From: Polytrichum commune
Lineage: Eukaryota; Streptophyta; Polytrichopsida; Polytrichales; Polytrichaceae
DNA length: 64,000 bases
Assembly: GCA_950295325.1 (NCBI GenBank)
Contig: OX485806.1
Coordinates: 3,784,001-3,848,000 of the forward strand
Direction: 5' to 3'
Positions 24,678 through 36,539 of this stretch are shown here, piece after piece. The position numbers and the translations under genes were made by a program. Position 1 is the first letter of the stretch, and the number at the start of each line of letters is the position of its first letter. The notes beneath the pieces are model-generated. The model was not told the DNA's origin, made no database searches, and worked only from the letters and a program-made list of their open reading frames with translations.

Positions 24678-25496
24678 GATTCATTGTTCTTGTGGACAAG
24701 AGATGTGCCCAAAAACAAACAACTAGGTTAGACATGCAAATTTGTTTAGAAAGTTAGTTACCTTAATACTAATTTCAATAATTGCATCAATCGTCCCAAC
24801 ATCATGTTAGCTACATGGTACTAATGGTTATTAGCTAAGTCCATGATCGGATTTTCAAACATAAAGTTCCACAATATAGTATACTTCATTGTCTTATCAT
24901 CTTGTTTGTGTACGGTAAGTGGCCATATTGGTGGCAACATCAACCCCGCATACTATTTTGGCCATTGGATTGGATCAAGAATTGTCTCTTCATGTTAGCA
25001 CCAAAAGTATCATTTCGAGTTTCATAGTCTTTCAAATTTGAGATGCAAAACTTATAAGATGTCAAAGGGAAGGTTCAGATTTTCTCTTCCTAAAGCACAT
25101 GGAAAATTGCTTGTAATCCATAGGCCCTCCCAATTGTACTAATAAGTAGTGAACATGGAGTGAATGATTTATTTTTAGCACATAATTCAATCTCAATGTA
25201 GAGACATGTGTTGTAGGATCAAGTTTGTATTAGTTACATCCTAGGAATGATAAGAATATAAATTAATAATAATAGAGTTCAATAACTTTCATAATGGAAA
25301 GTGAACGTGAATTGCATACGTACATAAAGACCCTATTTGTTTCATGACTTACATTATTTTGTATATGTGGTGGAGGAATTATCACATTCAAATTCAAAAA
25401 CCTTATTATGAATACATGAGTTTGTTATGACCTTTGTACATGAATATTCGAGTTTGTTACGAACCACTTAGTATGTACACTTTGGTCTTTATTTAT

Positions 25497-25498
<2 letters not shown>

Positions 25499-25527
<29 letters not shown>
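25499..25527 (+). repeat. (TG)n microsatellite
   Basis: An uninterrupted run of about 14 TG units. Confidence 0.95.
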
Positions 25528-25530
<3 letters not shown>

Positions 25531-28500
25531 CAAGGTTTTATTTTATAATCACCTACACATATCATTTAGAGATTCCAATAAAGAACATACCCCTCCGGAT
25601 AAATATAGGTGTTTGAATAATATTTAATGCAACATTTAGAGCACAAAAGACCTACATAGGATGAATGTTCACAACTCCTATCGAAAGGAAAGGCAAACCA
25701 AGGGAAGGAAGGATGACAACGTTGATCATCATTGTAGAGCACGGAGACTAATCATTTTTATCAAAATATAACCTCTAAATCAGGATGAGAGACCCCAATC
25801 AATCTAGTGAACTCAAATCGGGATAAATAAGCAACCAGCCTACAGGGGCATGTCTTTACTACCACCCACCAATAGAAGTAAAAAAAAACCAAACCAACCC
25901 ACATACCGTATGAATTCACATGATCATCTACCCCTCGAAATTGTCACAGTGGGACACGTGAGTATCCGTTTGTCCCGCAATACGTGGGTAGTGCTACATG
26001 TGGAAAACACCGTATGTTTATTTTATTGTCATTTCATTTCATTCACGTCGTAGTGCTACATGTGTCATACACTTATAGAGTTTGGCAGTGATAGGGTACA
26101 ATACCATGTTATTTTTTCCATGCAAAGGTGGCATACAATTGACGCTTTAAAAACGAGGCCAAGCTCTTGTCCATCATGTGATGTGGGTATCTTATGTACG
26201 AAGTTACGGCTAGCTATGTCACGCGCCGGTGACATAATATACTCCTTACAAATATCGCATGGGTTGTAGTCTTGTAGACTTGACGTATTAGAAAGGAACT
26301 AGGTGTGGCACCCAAGGCCCTAGTAAAGGTGGAGAGCGACCCATTTCCGTTACCCGTGAGCGATTCCGCATAAGTGTAGGATAAGTGTGAAGTCTAGTTG
26401 GAGTGATTTTTCAAAAGACTAGAAATTGATATCACAACATTTAACCCCAACAAAAAAATTTAAATTTTTTTAAAAAAAATCACAATTTGTTTCCATGTTC
26501 TGAAATATTTCCAAAGTTTCAAAGGCACGATTCTTTCCCAACCCATATTCTTAGCGTATGTTGACCTATTTCTAATAACTGGGAGACGAAAACTTGTGAA
26601 TGATGAGTGTCCTTTTCAAGGAAGCCAAATTGGTGCCCTTTTAACAAGTTTTTTTCCATCACGCCAAATGTGAAGGCAATATGTGTGATTCTTCACACGA
26701 TTTTTTTCCCATTGCGTTAGAAAATGACGGCTACATGTGTGGAACTGCATGGTGTCATGGAACTCTATGTAGTAAGATGGGGGGGGAGTATATCGGAAAT
26801 GGGTTTGTCTTCCATAGTGTGTGTATTATATGGGGCTCAAAAGGGGTAAACCACAAAGCCGCCTCCCAAATCGTGGATTAAAAAACATAGGAGTATAAGG
26901 CAGGGATGAGCCCCAAACTTTGTAAGATATGGAATTGATTGGGAAATTTACCCCTAAAGGTTGAGGTAAACGGTTTTTTTTTTCCCAAGCAATCATCGTT
27001 GTTTGACAATACCAATGTACATGTTTACATTATAATCTTTTGATTTTGAACACATGTATGACTAAAAAATTGTTTGAATAATCTTAGCAACATAGAGATG
27101 TCATCGGTATGGCTAGATCTCTTGTGTTTGCAACAATAATTACTATCCATATTTAAGGCTAGTTTCTACCATTTTAATCATACATAACAAATTTTTGGAG
27201 GCAAAATCATCAGTTACGTAAAGTAATAAATTTCTGAAATAAGATCATAAATTTCAAATAAAGTTGAGATATAATTGACTTTCCTCAGTTAATCTCTTTT
27301 TGTTGTGTGGCACATATATTAATTTATTACATCACACATCACTAAGAATTACACTATACACCATTTGGAAGTTTGTGATGTACGATTTGCCAATAAAAAT
27401 GCGTGTATGTCATGGGTGTACACTTGACCACGATTTATAAAATCCATGCATAAGTTTAGATTTACTTATAACCTAGTTTGATCCTTTTGACTGATATTGT
27501 TGTCAATTTATTCTTCATATTGATTCATTTAGGGATTACAAAATGTCCATTATACTCTCAAGTGAAATAAGTTACAGGGGTGTATCAAATCTTTAGCCTT
27601 TATCAAAAACCTGACTAATGTTAATAACAACGTCAACTTCCTACTAATATAAACATGAATGAAGAACATCTCCCTAAGCATGCTATCAACTATCTTTCTA
27701 TGACAAGCTTTGTGGTGCAGATTGACTTTGGCCAACACAATTTGACAAAACACCAAAAAATGAGCTTCATGAGGGGGATAGGGATTCGTGGTGTCTACAT
27801 AAACTCGCTCATTGGGAAGGCGAAAGCGTATAGTGAATAGTTCTATAACATGTGAACTAATGTTTATAGATAATTTGACTTCAAGAATAGTAGTAAAGAC
27901 CCCAAACAAGTGTAGTGGGATATTATTGGAATGAAATCAACCCTTGTCCCATAGCCCTGCTCAATAAACCTACTGCTTTATGTTCACATACGTGCTCATG
28001 ACTATAGTCAAGATGAAGCGTCCCTCATTCACGCCAACCTACGAGGTTGACGTCATCTGTCCCTCTCTTTCTCTCAAATGAAACGGTCCTAAACATATAA
28101 GAACCCCACGATGGATGAATTTACATAACTTAGACACAACGAACCCCAACACATCTTGAAGGTTGAGTGACTATAAGGTCTATGGATATGAGTACATTTT
28201 CATCGAATATTGACGAGAGCTCTCTACCCAACTCTAGTACATACTCCTCTTCTAGTTCATCTAGTTCTAATATGTTGATAAAATTTGGTGTAGAAAGTTC
28301 ACAATTGTTTGCATGACCGCCTTGCCGGCAAATCTTATGTTTGAGTGCACCTCACCTTCAAGACCCCAAATCCAAACTATGTGTCCACTTCCACTTGTAA
28401 AATAAGCAATTGACTATAATTTCATCCCCCAAAAATAAAACTAACAATAGTGAATTAATAATGATAATGGAAGTGTTTATAAATTATTTTGCATGAGGTG

Positions 28501-29929
28501 AGTTTTTCATGACTTATCATTTGAGTCAGCCTTCGAGTAATTTTGAGCACGGACTTGACTACATTGATTATCCCATCTAGTGCATGTTACTACTCGGAGT
28601 TACATAGTGCAATAACTATTTTATGAGAATGCAATATTTTACCAAGCAAAGTCATTTATGTTCTACAATGTGCAAACAACCTATTGAACTTTTATATATA
28701 AACATTGAACTCTCGAGGGAGACGCTAAGCCACTGTTTAACTCCAAATAGTAACACACACCAATTACAATAATCAATGTAGTGTTTAACATATCAACAAA
28801 CATCATCACAAATGAAACTCAATCATTCTCAAGCGAATGAACACTTGTAAAAGTTTACTTGTGAAAAAAAATTGTGCTAAATTAAACCATAGAAAAATAT
28901 AGATATTCTAAAACTAGTGGGAGAGCATGTGTAGGATCCCTAAATTTGAGGTCCATAGTCATGTCGTGGAGGGTGGGGTATAAATGAGCCACTCAAAGTC
29001 ACCCACAATGTAGTGGAGGTCTTTTTTTTTTCTTCTTCTTCTAATATCATGGTGAATGCTCGATGTCCAATATGATAATTATTGGACACCCGAACCACAA
29101 CTTTCATTGACACATGTGGCCCCTCTTTGCGGTTACTACATAGTGCGGATTATGGATGATTTATAGAGGGCTTGAATGAAAAGCATCGGGATGAGTTGTT
29201 GACGACACGTCATGGGTCAAAGCTCAATGATGTTGGGGGGCGAGCTTTGGGTTTTAGATGGAATCTAGAAACCTTGGACGACAATATATTGGTAGGCATT
29301 AGGCACACATCATGTGTCAAGAGTGTTGGACGGAGTGCCAATAAAGGGTATGGATGGGTGGGCATGGGTGCACTTTTAGTTGGGGCCCCACCAATCTTAC
29401 CTAAGGTGAAAATTGCGTTCGATTACACTAGTTGATTTGCCCTCCAGAATTAGTATTGGAGGCACCAAATTTATTAGAATGTAATTTTAGTTGGGATGAA
29501 TCGATGAATCAACCACAAATATATGTGGGTGACGTAGATGGGTCTGAAAATGGTTACTTTTTGCCAACCTGCCCACTTCTCATGGGATATGAAACAAGTG
29601 ATGAGTACGAGACATGTTAGCAAATCCAACTCGAAGTCGTCGCCACTTTCTTATGATATTTGGAGCTTGGATGAATACCATATTCATTGTGAAACTGAAG
29701 ATTCATGTGCTCATCAAATGGTCATATAGGTCCTCTCAATCACGTCGACTATTGAATCTAGAATGATTTATCATACTTCGAACACGTAGTCCAATTTCTT
29801 TCAAACACGTGTCTTTTTCATATATGTAATCGGAGTCACACCTAACCACGTACCACTCAAATATACACGTCCAATCAATATAAGGATTAAACCAGGTACG
29901 TCTATCTTACAAACTCACAACACCTATCG

Positions 29930-30110
29930 TAAGGGAGAGTGAAAACGATGATCCCTACATGAAACATGAAGGTTTAAGTTTAGCCAAATCAACACCTAAA
30001 CCACGGTGAAGACCCCAAATTAGTATCATCCTGATCAACATGAATCAACAATAAACTTGTAGGGCCATATTTTTGCTACACCCTCGATGGTAGGTGTTGC
30101 GAAACGAACT
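29930..30110 (+). repeat. Dispersed repeat family F, copy 1
   Basis: Phrases such as 'gtttagccaaatcaacacctaaa' (shared as 'aggtgttgatttggc' in complement), 'gaccccaaatta' and 'aacacctatcgtaa' recur reversed at 49725-49895. Confidence 0.55.
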
Positions 30111-30999
30111 CCCAAATCTATGGGAGGTAGGCTTCTCCTAGACTCCACTCATCGTGCCTCAATGAGGGGCCTACTTCAAAGAGCAAGACATCTACATAGC
30201 TTCTCGGTGGTGGGGATGGCCACCCATTTCCCACTCATGCATGAAGCCTTTCAAACACGGTTACCAAATATCTCATGGTTTGGATATGGTGGGGGCATCC
30301 CATCCCGTAATTTAGGGCATGGCCATGCATTGGTATTTGTAATAAGGTGGCCGCTTTGCAGACGAGGATCGTGTGCCTTGGTTTCATGTAGAAAAATGTT
30401 TCCATCACGGGTACGTCCATCTCAATTGTGGGGGGTTAGGGTTCGGGATCTAGTCGGGGAAAAGCCCCGTTATCGTATTGCACTTCTTAGTAGATTGTGT
30501 GCTCATTGCACTAATGGCAAAGGGTTTTTGAGGTTTAGATCTTCTTTAACGATGAGAAGGTGACACTAACTTAGCTGCTAGTTTCAATCCAATCGTAGCA
30601 CCTTGTCTATTATTTACAATCCCTTATTTATCCATGATTCATTTGGTACATTTCTTACATTCACGCCCGGCAGTTATTAGGGTTGGAGTTTAAGGTTAAG
30701 TTTTTTGACTCTCGAACATGTTTGGTTTCCTAACACCTACCAAGGGGGTGATAGTTAAAAAAACAAAAAATCCCCCCTATAAGTATACATGTCAAACATA
30801 TGTCGCTCTTCTTACTCGGATGCCCATAAAACAAGTGGCAAATGGCAAGAACTGTAGTAAAAGGAGGATACCATAAACACACGTGTTACAATGAGATTGG
30901 AATACGTGCTCAAAGTATGGACATCTTACATATTGACTCCAAGGTCGAGCACAACTGCAATGACCTATCTAAATACTTTCAAGAAACAAGGAAAACTCC

Positions 31000-31620
31000 G
31001 CTTTGACTTCCTCCTACGTTCTCACGCCTCGAGACTTTGTCGAACGGTGGAACCAAAATTGGACAATCTTCGTGATTCACGAGCCGTTCGAGAAACTCGC
31101 GCTCGCTCGATCCCATCCAACGGCCGACATTCGATGCGGACATGGAAGTGCTCCCAAAGGAAAGGGGGGGGGGGGCGCCACACACCCTTCTTATTAGGAG
31201 CTCCACCTAACCCTTTATTGATGAGTCAAGTTAACCTAACCGCCAACTCACCGAAGACACCATACGTCACCATATGCAACTTATGTGAACCGAGGATCCC
31301 TAGCCACAAAGCTTGAAAAGCCACCTCCGCACTTCCCGTGGCATTCCGGAAGCTTCCGGGCCCCTTCCGAAAAATCTCGGGACCAAAAGTAGGCCCTCCG
31401 GGGCCGCCACCATGTCGCCTTGGCCATTGGGTCCCAAACAACGGAGCGCCACGTGTGCACACCCAACCCCCCATGTGCGCTAGCCTGGCACCTTCCCAAA
31501 AGGGCACGATTCCTACCACCTCGCCACCTCACCGACCTACCATCCCCTCGCCCTTCCGTGGAGGCAAGCACCTTCCCTTTTCAATACCACTTGGGTATAA
31601 AGCATGCGCGTATTATACAC
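31000..31620. other. GC-rich island with a TATA-like site
   Basis: This stretch is far richer in G and C than its flanks. It contains a 12-G run (31164-31175), a perfect AAGCTT-centred palindrome region (CGGAAGCTTCCG at about 31348) and, near 31592, the sequence GGGTATAAAGCATGCG, which looks like a TATA box. It resembles the promoter end of an LTR, but no second LTR or LTR ends were found. No coding frame is convincing. Confidence 0.35.
31164..31175 (+). repeat. Poly-G tract (12)
   Basis: Twelve G in a row followed by CGCC. Confidence 0.95.
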
Positions 31621-32240
31621 ATTTAGGAGGCCACGACTATAGGGTGCCTTTTTTCCCGTCGACTAAACTTTGTAGTGTTAATTTACCTTCACGTTGTTTA
31701 TTATGATTGCGATGTTTGTAGAATGACATGTTTTAGGCCCGGTTTATTTTTGTAGTGAAGGGGAACTATGTGCATAGGCGGTGGGGTCCACGTGTGACTA
31801 GTGCTTTGGAGCGTCTAGGGGGGAAAAGTGTCGTGGAACATTGGGAACGTTTGTAGTGGGTGATGGGGAACTTTGGGGAACCTTGGAGAGCGTTGTGTAC
31901 TCGAGTTACTGTTTGGGTCACTATCATTCTCAACCATGTTGATATAATGTGACTTGATTTCTACCATCATGTGTATTCCGGCCGGCCATTATCATCAAGG
32001 GTCGAAAACCCCCAACTTTTTTTTCCGACTGATGCATTGGATTTTTTGTTTTAATGCAAAAAAAATCCGAATAAAACCGAATAAACTCGGATTTTGTTGG
32101 ACGTCAGATGATTGGGTTTTTTTTAACCCCCAAAAAAACTAATTGTAAAAAAACCGCGCGTTGCCAACCCTAATCTGGAGGCTTTATTCTCGAATCTACT
32201 ATGGGGCCCATGAACACAACTCATCAGCTGAGTAATGTTA

Positions 32241-32635
32241 GAGCATCCTCAGTTGGTCTAGGTAAAGCTCACTGCAAACCAAAACCTATCTTTTGACTGA
32301 CCTAAAATTAGAAACTGAAATTACCATCATTAGAAGCACACCTAAATAAACGTGAGATATTTCTCAAGAAAAAAGAATTGTAAAAATTTGACGTAGGTGA
32401 AATCCCTCATTGAAAACACCACATTTTCAAAATTTAGAGGGAGTCCACCAAATCTTGCTTAAAAATGGAAAGATCCTCCCACACTTCCTCCAAATTTTTG
32501 ACATTTAGAGGGAGTGTGGGAGGATCTGTCCATTTTTAAGCAAGATTTGGTGCACTCCCTCTAAATTTTGAGCAATTTTAAGCAAGATAGGTCTTGGTTT
32601 GCAGTAAGCTTTACCTAGACCGACTGAGGATGCTC
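32241..32635. mobile_element. PIF/Harbinger-like foldback MITE (395 bp)
   Basis: Both ends read GAGCATCCTCAGT(T/C)GGTC inward, and the terminal repeats extend for about 52 bases with a few mismatches. A TTA duplication flanks the element (32238-32240 and 32636-32638). A second, inner inverted repeat pairs 'aaatttagagggagt...aaatcttgcttaaaaatgg' (about 32435-32505) with 32508-32575, so most of the transcript would fold on itself. The GAGCATC start is typical of many plant PIF-type MITEs. No transposase. Confidence 0.92.
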
Positions 32636-32745
32636 TTATCCCAACAATGATGAAAACCCTCATTATAGACAATCTTTCGATGTGTTTGGTTGTGTGGAAG
32701 CGGAGCGGTTAGAAGGAAGGGGTGGGGCCCATGGGATCCCCAAAA

Positions 32746-32766
32746 GGCAGGGCAGGGCAGGGCAGG
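32746..32766 (+). repeat. GGCAG tandem repeat
   Basis: Four units of GGCAG, followed by a G-rich stretch. Confidence 0.85.
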
Positions 32767-33394
32767 GGCGGGGCCACTTGAAAGGGTGTATCTATGCCAC
32801 CACTTTTGCCGTATCGGGCAGGAGGCCGACCGCCCTTTTCTGTGAAAGTAGTTATTAGTGTCGTGGTGCCAGCCTAATGGGTCTTAAATGGATACTATTC
32901 CAAGTAGCCTGCTTCTCATACGCTATGAAACACACAAATAGTAAGGTCGAGGCGTCCAATGTCGACCAAGTTCATTGAGGCGCTCACTAGGCTCATATAA
33001 TGCCGACATAGATGATATTCATTTATATTTTTTTAGGCGAACTTACTTGAAGGTTATGTGGTGACAACTTGTGATCGATTATCCTCACGAGAATTTTGAC
33101 AATTATCGTAGCCAAGGAGTAGCATTGAGTATGTGTTACCCTAAAACTTGATGTTGTGGAGATTTGTAGTGGTTTTCGTATTTATGATTATAAGTTTTAA
33201 ATCATTTTCTGTAGAATTTGTTTCTCTTCGCAAAAACAATGATTCCATGCTATTACCCCTTCCAACTAGATGCAAATTCTCCTTTTTTATTGGTTATAAA
33301 TGTCTCAACATGACTTACTTGATGGGTAGCAAATCCGAATTGAGGCCATAGCCACTTTTCTCATTAGGTAGATGGGTCTTAAGTGGCTTGTTTT

Positions 33395-33615
33395 CTTAAT
33401 CGGACCTCTAGATTTGATTGATATGTGGTTCAGTGAGGATCAAAGACAAATGTCGTGAAGACACATGATTAAAAGAGATTGGAGTATGTCTTCAGTTATT
33501 AATAACTACTTTAAACTCGTCCTATTTTTGCATATGGTTCATTGTAGATTTGCTAATGCAAACACGAGCATTCTTGTGCAAATCTAAGAGGTAGAAGGTG
33601 GAGAACATGAAAATA
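33395..33615 (-). repeat. Dispersed repeat family G, reversed copy
   Basis: It shares 'gtgaggatcaaag', 'aaaagagattgga' and 'gtagatttgc...agaaggtggagaac' with the other family G copies in reverse orientation. Confidence 0.6.
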
Positions 33616-33977
33616 ACACCGGGCACAAGCATGGTCAAGTACACGACTTCATTACCCTACATAGGGTTAAGTGAAAGTGATTCAAAAATATATACTAACT
33701 TTGAATTTTGTGAAGGAAAAAATCATAAACATTTGAAAACCACTTTGTACCACAGTCATAAGTTTTAGGACTTCAAATGCAAGATACTAGTACATCAACT
33801 TCATTTTAGGTCATGTGCTAGTTTGGGGTAACTTATGCCTACCTTTGTCTTCAAGATGCACAATCTTTGACGTGTGTTGGAATGGAGTTCTAAGAATAAA
33901 GCAAATAAAAGAAATGCAACAACAATGACATGCTTGTAAATAACATAAACAAAGAAAACATCAATGATTTATTCATT

Positions 33978-34545
33978 GACGTGAATAGTTTAGGAGACCA
34001 TCTCCCCCCCCCCCCCCCCTTTACACATAACATATTCTACCAAGCTTTAGGGTAAGAATATTACTTTCCTTTTAGGAGGTAGATTCCATCGGTGTCTTGT
34101 TCACATACGTGAATAGAAGATTGCCCCCCTTACATTTATCATGTTTTACCAAGTTTTAGGGTAAGTACAAAATATTTTTCATTTCAGAGGGCAGACCCCA
34201 TCGGCTGAGTGTTATGTTCACCATCGTGAATAGAAAATTGCCCCTTTACACTTTTCATGTTTTACCAAGCTTTAGGATAGGAATAATACCATACGTTTTC
34301 GAAAGGTGGACTTGGTATTTTGTTCACCGACGTGAATAGAAGAATGTCTCCCTTACACTTGTCATGTTTTACCAAATTTTAGGGTAAGAATAATACTTTT
34401 TCCTTTTGGGAAGGTAGAGTCCTTTGATCTTTTGTTCACCAATATGAATAGTAGAATGTCACCCTTACACTTATCATGTTCTATCATGCTTTAGGGTAAA
34501 GAATAATACTTCCCTTTTGGAAGATGGGCTCCATCGGTGGGGCTT
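33978..34545 (+). repeat. Diverged satellite, five units of about 105-130 bp
   Basis: Units are anchored by 'cgtgaatag' at about 33978, 34108, 34224, 34329 and 34441. Each carries, in order, GTGAATAGAAGATTG, a C-run, TTACACTTATCATGTTTTACC, AAGCTTTAGGGTAAGAATAA, and a CCATCGGT...TTGTTCACC block. The short C-run of the unit has grown to 16 C in the first copy. The array ends about 440 bases before the assembly gap. Confidence 0.92.
34004..34019 (+). repeat. Poly-C tract (16) inside the satellite
   Basis: At the same place in the other four units there are only 3-6 C, so this tract expanded within the array. Confidence 0.95.
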
Positions 34546-34778
34546 AGGTTGTAACTTAAGGCATTTTGGCTAGCCTCGGTATTCTCACCTTGACGCTTGC
34601 TTCTTCATGTCGGTTCTTGGTCCGGGTGAATGATAGAGGCTTGGCGGCCGCTTTCTTTATTCTATGTGTTCTTCCAATGAATGGAGGACTTGTAAGAGTG
34701 AAGTTTTAAAAGGTGTGTGAACTTAAGGGTACTTCACACTCTACTTAGTTAAGGTTGTGTTTGCCCTCACATGTTTTA

Positions 34779-34915
34779 GGGCCGATTTACACACGATATG
34801 AGAAAAAAACGATTTAGGTTGTTTGTGGTCATGGTCGGCGGTTCAAAGATGATGACCAAAGAGAAATCTACATCATTTTTAGAGAGCCTTGGTATGAACA
34901 TAGTATAAAGTAGAC
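34779..34915. mobile_element. Short MITE-like element
   Basis: The left end reads TTA then GGGCCGATTTACACACGATATG. The right end, in complement, reads GTCTACTTTATACTATG. These resemble the TIRs of the elements at 51132 and 61297. A 35-base core (gagaaaaaaacgatttag, then gtggtcatgg) is shared with 43650-43790. The 3' duplication is not clear. Confidence 0.5.
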
Positions 34916-34984
34916 ATAGACTAACACATAGTTTCTATGATTTGAATTTTAACTAAAAGTCACATGTGTGCTTGATTACCCACA

Positions 34985-35184
34985 NNNNNNNNNNNNNNNN
35001 NNNNNNNNNNNNNNNNNNNNNNNNNNNNNNNNNNNNNNNNNNNNNNNNNNNNNNNNNNNNNNNNNNNNNNNNNNNNNNNNNNNNNNNNNNNNNNNNNNNN
35101 NNNNNNNNNNNNNNNNNNNNNNNNNNNNNNNNNNNNNNNNNNNNNNNNNNNNNNNNNNNNNNNNNNNNNNNNNNNNNNNNNNNN
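34985..35184. other. Assembly gap of 200 N
   Basis: A run of exactly 200 N, likely a scaffold gap of set size. Frames drawn across it mean nothing. It lies shortly after a satellite array. Confidence 1.
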
Positions 35185-36120
35185 CCCTAGAGAACCTTGT
35201 CATCAATGCCAACAATATTGGACAACATTGTAGTTCATGTGGTGTCACTCCAGCACATTGAGTTATAGATTGAGTATCTCTAGGGATATAGACAAGAGGA
35301 AATTGTATACATGTAGTTTTGTTGATGGTCTTATCATAGAAGATGTACAAATTTACCCTTAGATGTGGACCATGTTCTCATGTTGTGAAAGCGCATTTGT
35401 TGCATGTGCATTATGTCGTTTGTGAAGAATGTCTTATCTTCATATTGGTGTTTCCAACCACATTGCTATTGGAAGTTTATGTACATTATGTGGAGATGTC
35501 ATCAATTATTTTGGTTTATTTCTCTCAAATAACATGTGTTGCATTGTTCATGTATCGACGGTGCAAACAATGCTATGATATCTATTGGCATTCATGGACA
35601 ATTTTGTTGTCTAAACTTATTCAACTTCGCACTACAAAGAGATGAACATAATAATCACACAAAGAAACCCTCAAAATGTTGTTGTGAGATGATGTGACCA
35701 AGAGCCATTTTACTTCTTGATGGTCACATACATTTTCAACTTGGTATTCAACACTAAACCATCAATAACAACAAGCACCCCAATTGTCTTATAACATACT
35801 CAATGTACGGATAAATTCATTTGTCAATTGGATATGTTTACGAGCTAGAATCTCAACAAAGAGGTTTTATGATCCGTATTCATAAATCCAAGTCAATAAC
35901 AGCCGAACCCGATGATTGGGCCTTTTGCTTAATTATGAAGGAGCTCCACTTGGTTTGCATAATTGCAAGTTTGTTGCACATGGCGGACATGCATTTGAAT
36001 GCACTTGCAAAACATTATGAGGAAGTGAACCAAATCGCATGGGAGGTCAAAGTGTGGGTGGGTGTAATCCTTGCTCTCCAAGGCATTGATCGGGGAGAAC
36101 CGGCAGTTAGTTACAAATGA
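35185..36120. other. Intergenic, no supported gene
   Basis: Open frames at 35343-35645 and 35821-36120 resemble no family. Nothing else was recognised. Confidence 0.3.
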
Positions 36121-36300
36121 ACCGGTTGAGTTTGAGAAATAACCGGTTGAAGTTCGAGACTTCAAGAAAATTACCGATCATTTTAGAGGAATTTATAGAA
36201 TATACCCCAATTTAATAAAGGAAAATCAAAAGATGTCAACATGTAACTGGTTGGACTTGCAAACACTAGGATCTCATCCGATTAGTATGTCCAAAAACCT
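36121..36300 (+). repeat. ACCGGTTGAG-family repeat (copy 3)
   Basis: This is the most complete copy in the window. It carries ACCGGTTGAGTTTGAGAAAT, then 'ttttagaggaatttatagaa', and 'aacatgtaactggttgg'. It serves as the uninterrupted reference for the split copy at 23306-23775. Confidence 0.75.
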
Positions 36301-36421
36301 CTCCGATCACTGCTCCAAGGCTACCCGCCAATTCATTGACGAGTTGGAGAAGCAGTTTTGTGCACAAAAAGTAATGGCCTCCCTTGGGATTTGCAATCCA
36401 CATTACTGGTTAACACACACT

Positions 36422-36517
36422 CTAACGCCATTGCCCTAGGGCGTGGCCTAGGATGTTCTTTGAATAGACACTCTATTCGCTCCAGCCTCCTCTGGAGACC
36501 GGAGTTCTTCTTCTTCT
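36422..36517 (+). mobile_element. SINE-like short retroposon, copy 1 (96 bp)
   Basis: A perfect 12-bp target-site duplication, TTAACACACACT, flanks it (36410-36421 and 36518-36529). The 3' part (CACTCTATTCGCTCCAGCC, then a CTCCAG/CTGGAG stem and ACCGGAGTTC) ends in four TTC/TTCT triplets. A second copy at 50125-50195 shares the whole 3' part. Long direct duplications and a simple-repeat tail point to target-primed insertion by a LINE. There is no clear tRNA A/B box, so it may be 5'-truncated or of another origin. Confidence 0.85.
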
Positions 36518-36539
36518 TTAACACACACTAGTGAGACCA

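Larger units (their letters stand above)
23776..32240. other. Gene-free repeat desert, part 1
   Basis: No conserved protein was recognised in these 8.4 kb. Two related stretches (about 23945-24125 and 26945-27120) share an 'aatcatcgttg' core, 'catgtttg(c)', 'gactaaaaaa' and 'gtgtcatc(c/g)' phrases. At 29930-30110 lies a dispersed repeat that recurs reversed at about 49725-49895. Open frames at 29172-29620 and 30087-30563 match no family known to me. Confidence 0.35.

Noticed and set aside
30087-30563. 158-residue frame
   Set aside because: Arg/Leu-rich, in repeat-rich DNA, no recognisable domain and no splice or promoter context.
34966-35350. Open frames across the N run
   Set aside because: They consist mostly of undetermined bases.
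36450-36517. Reading the TTCTTCTTC tails as simple microsatellites
   Set aside because: Both occur at the 3' end of a shared sequence flanked by perfect direct duplications, so they are retroposon tails.
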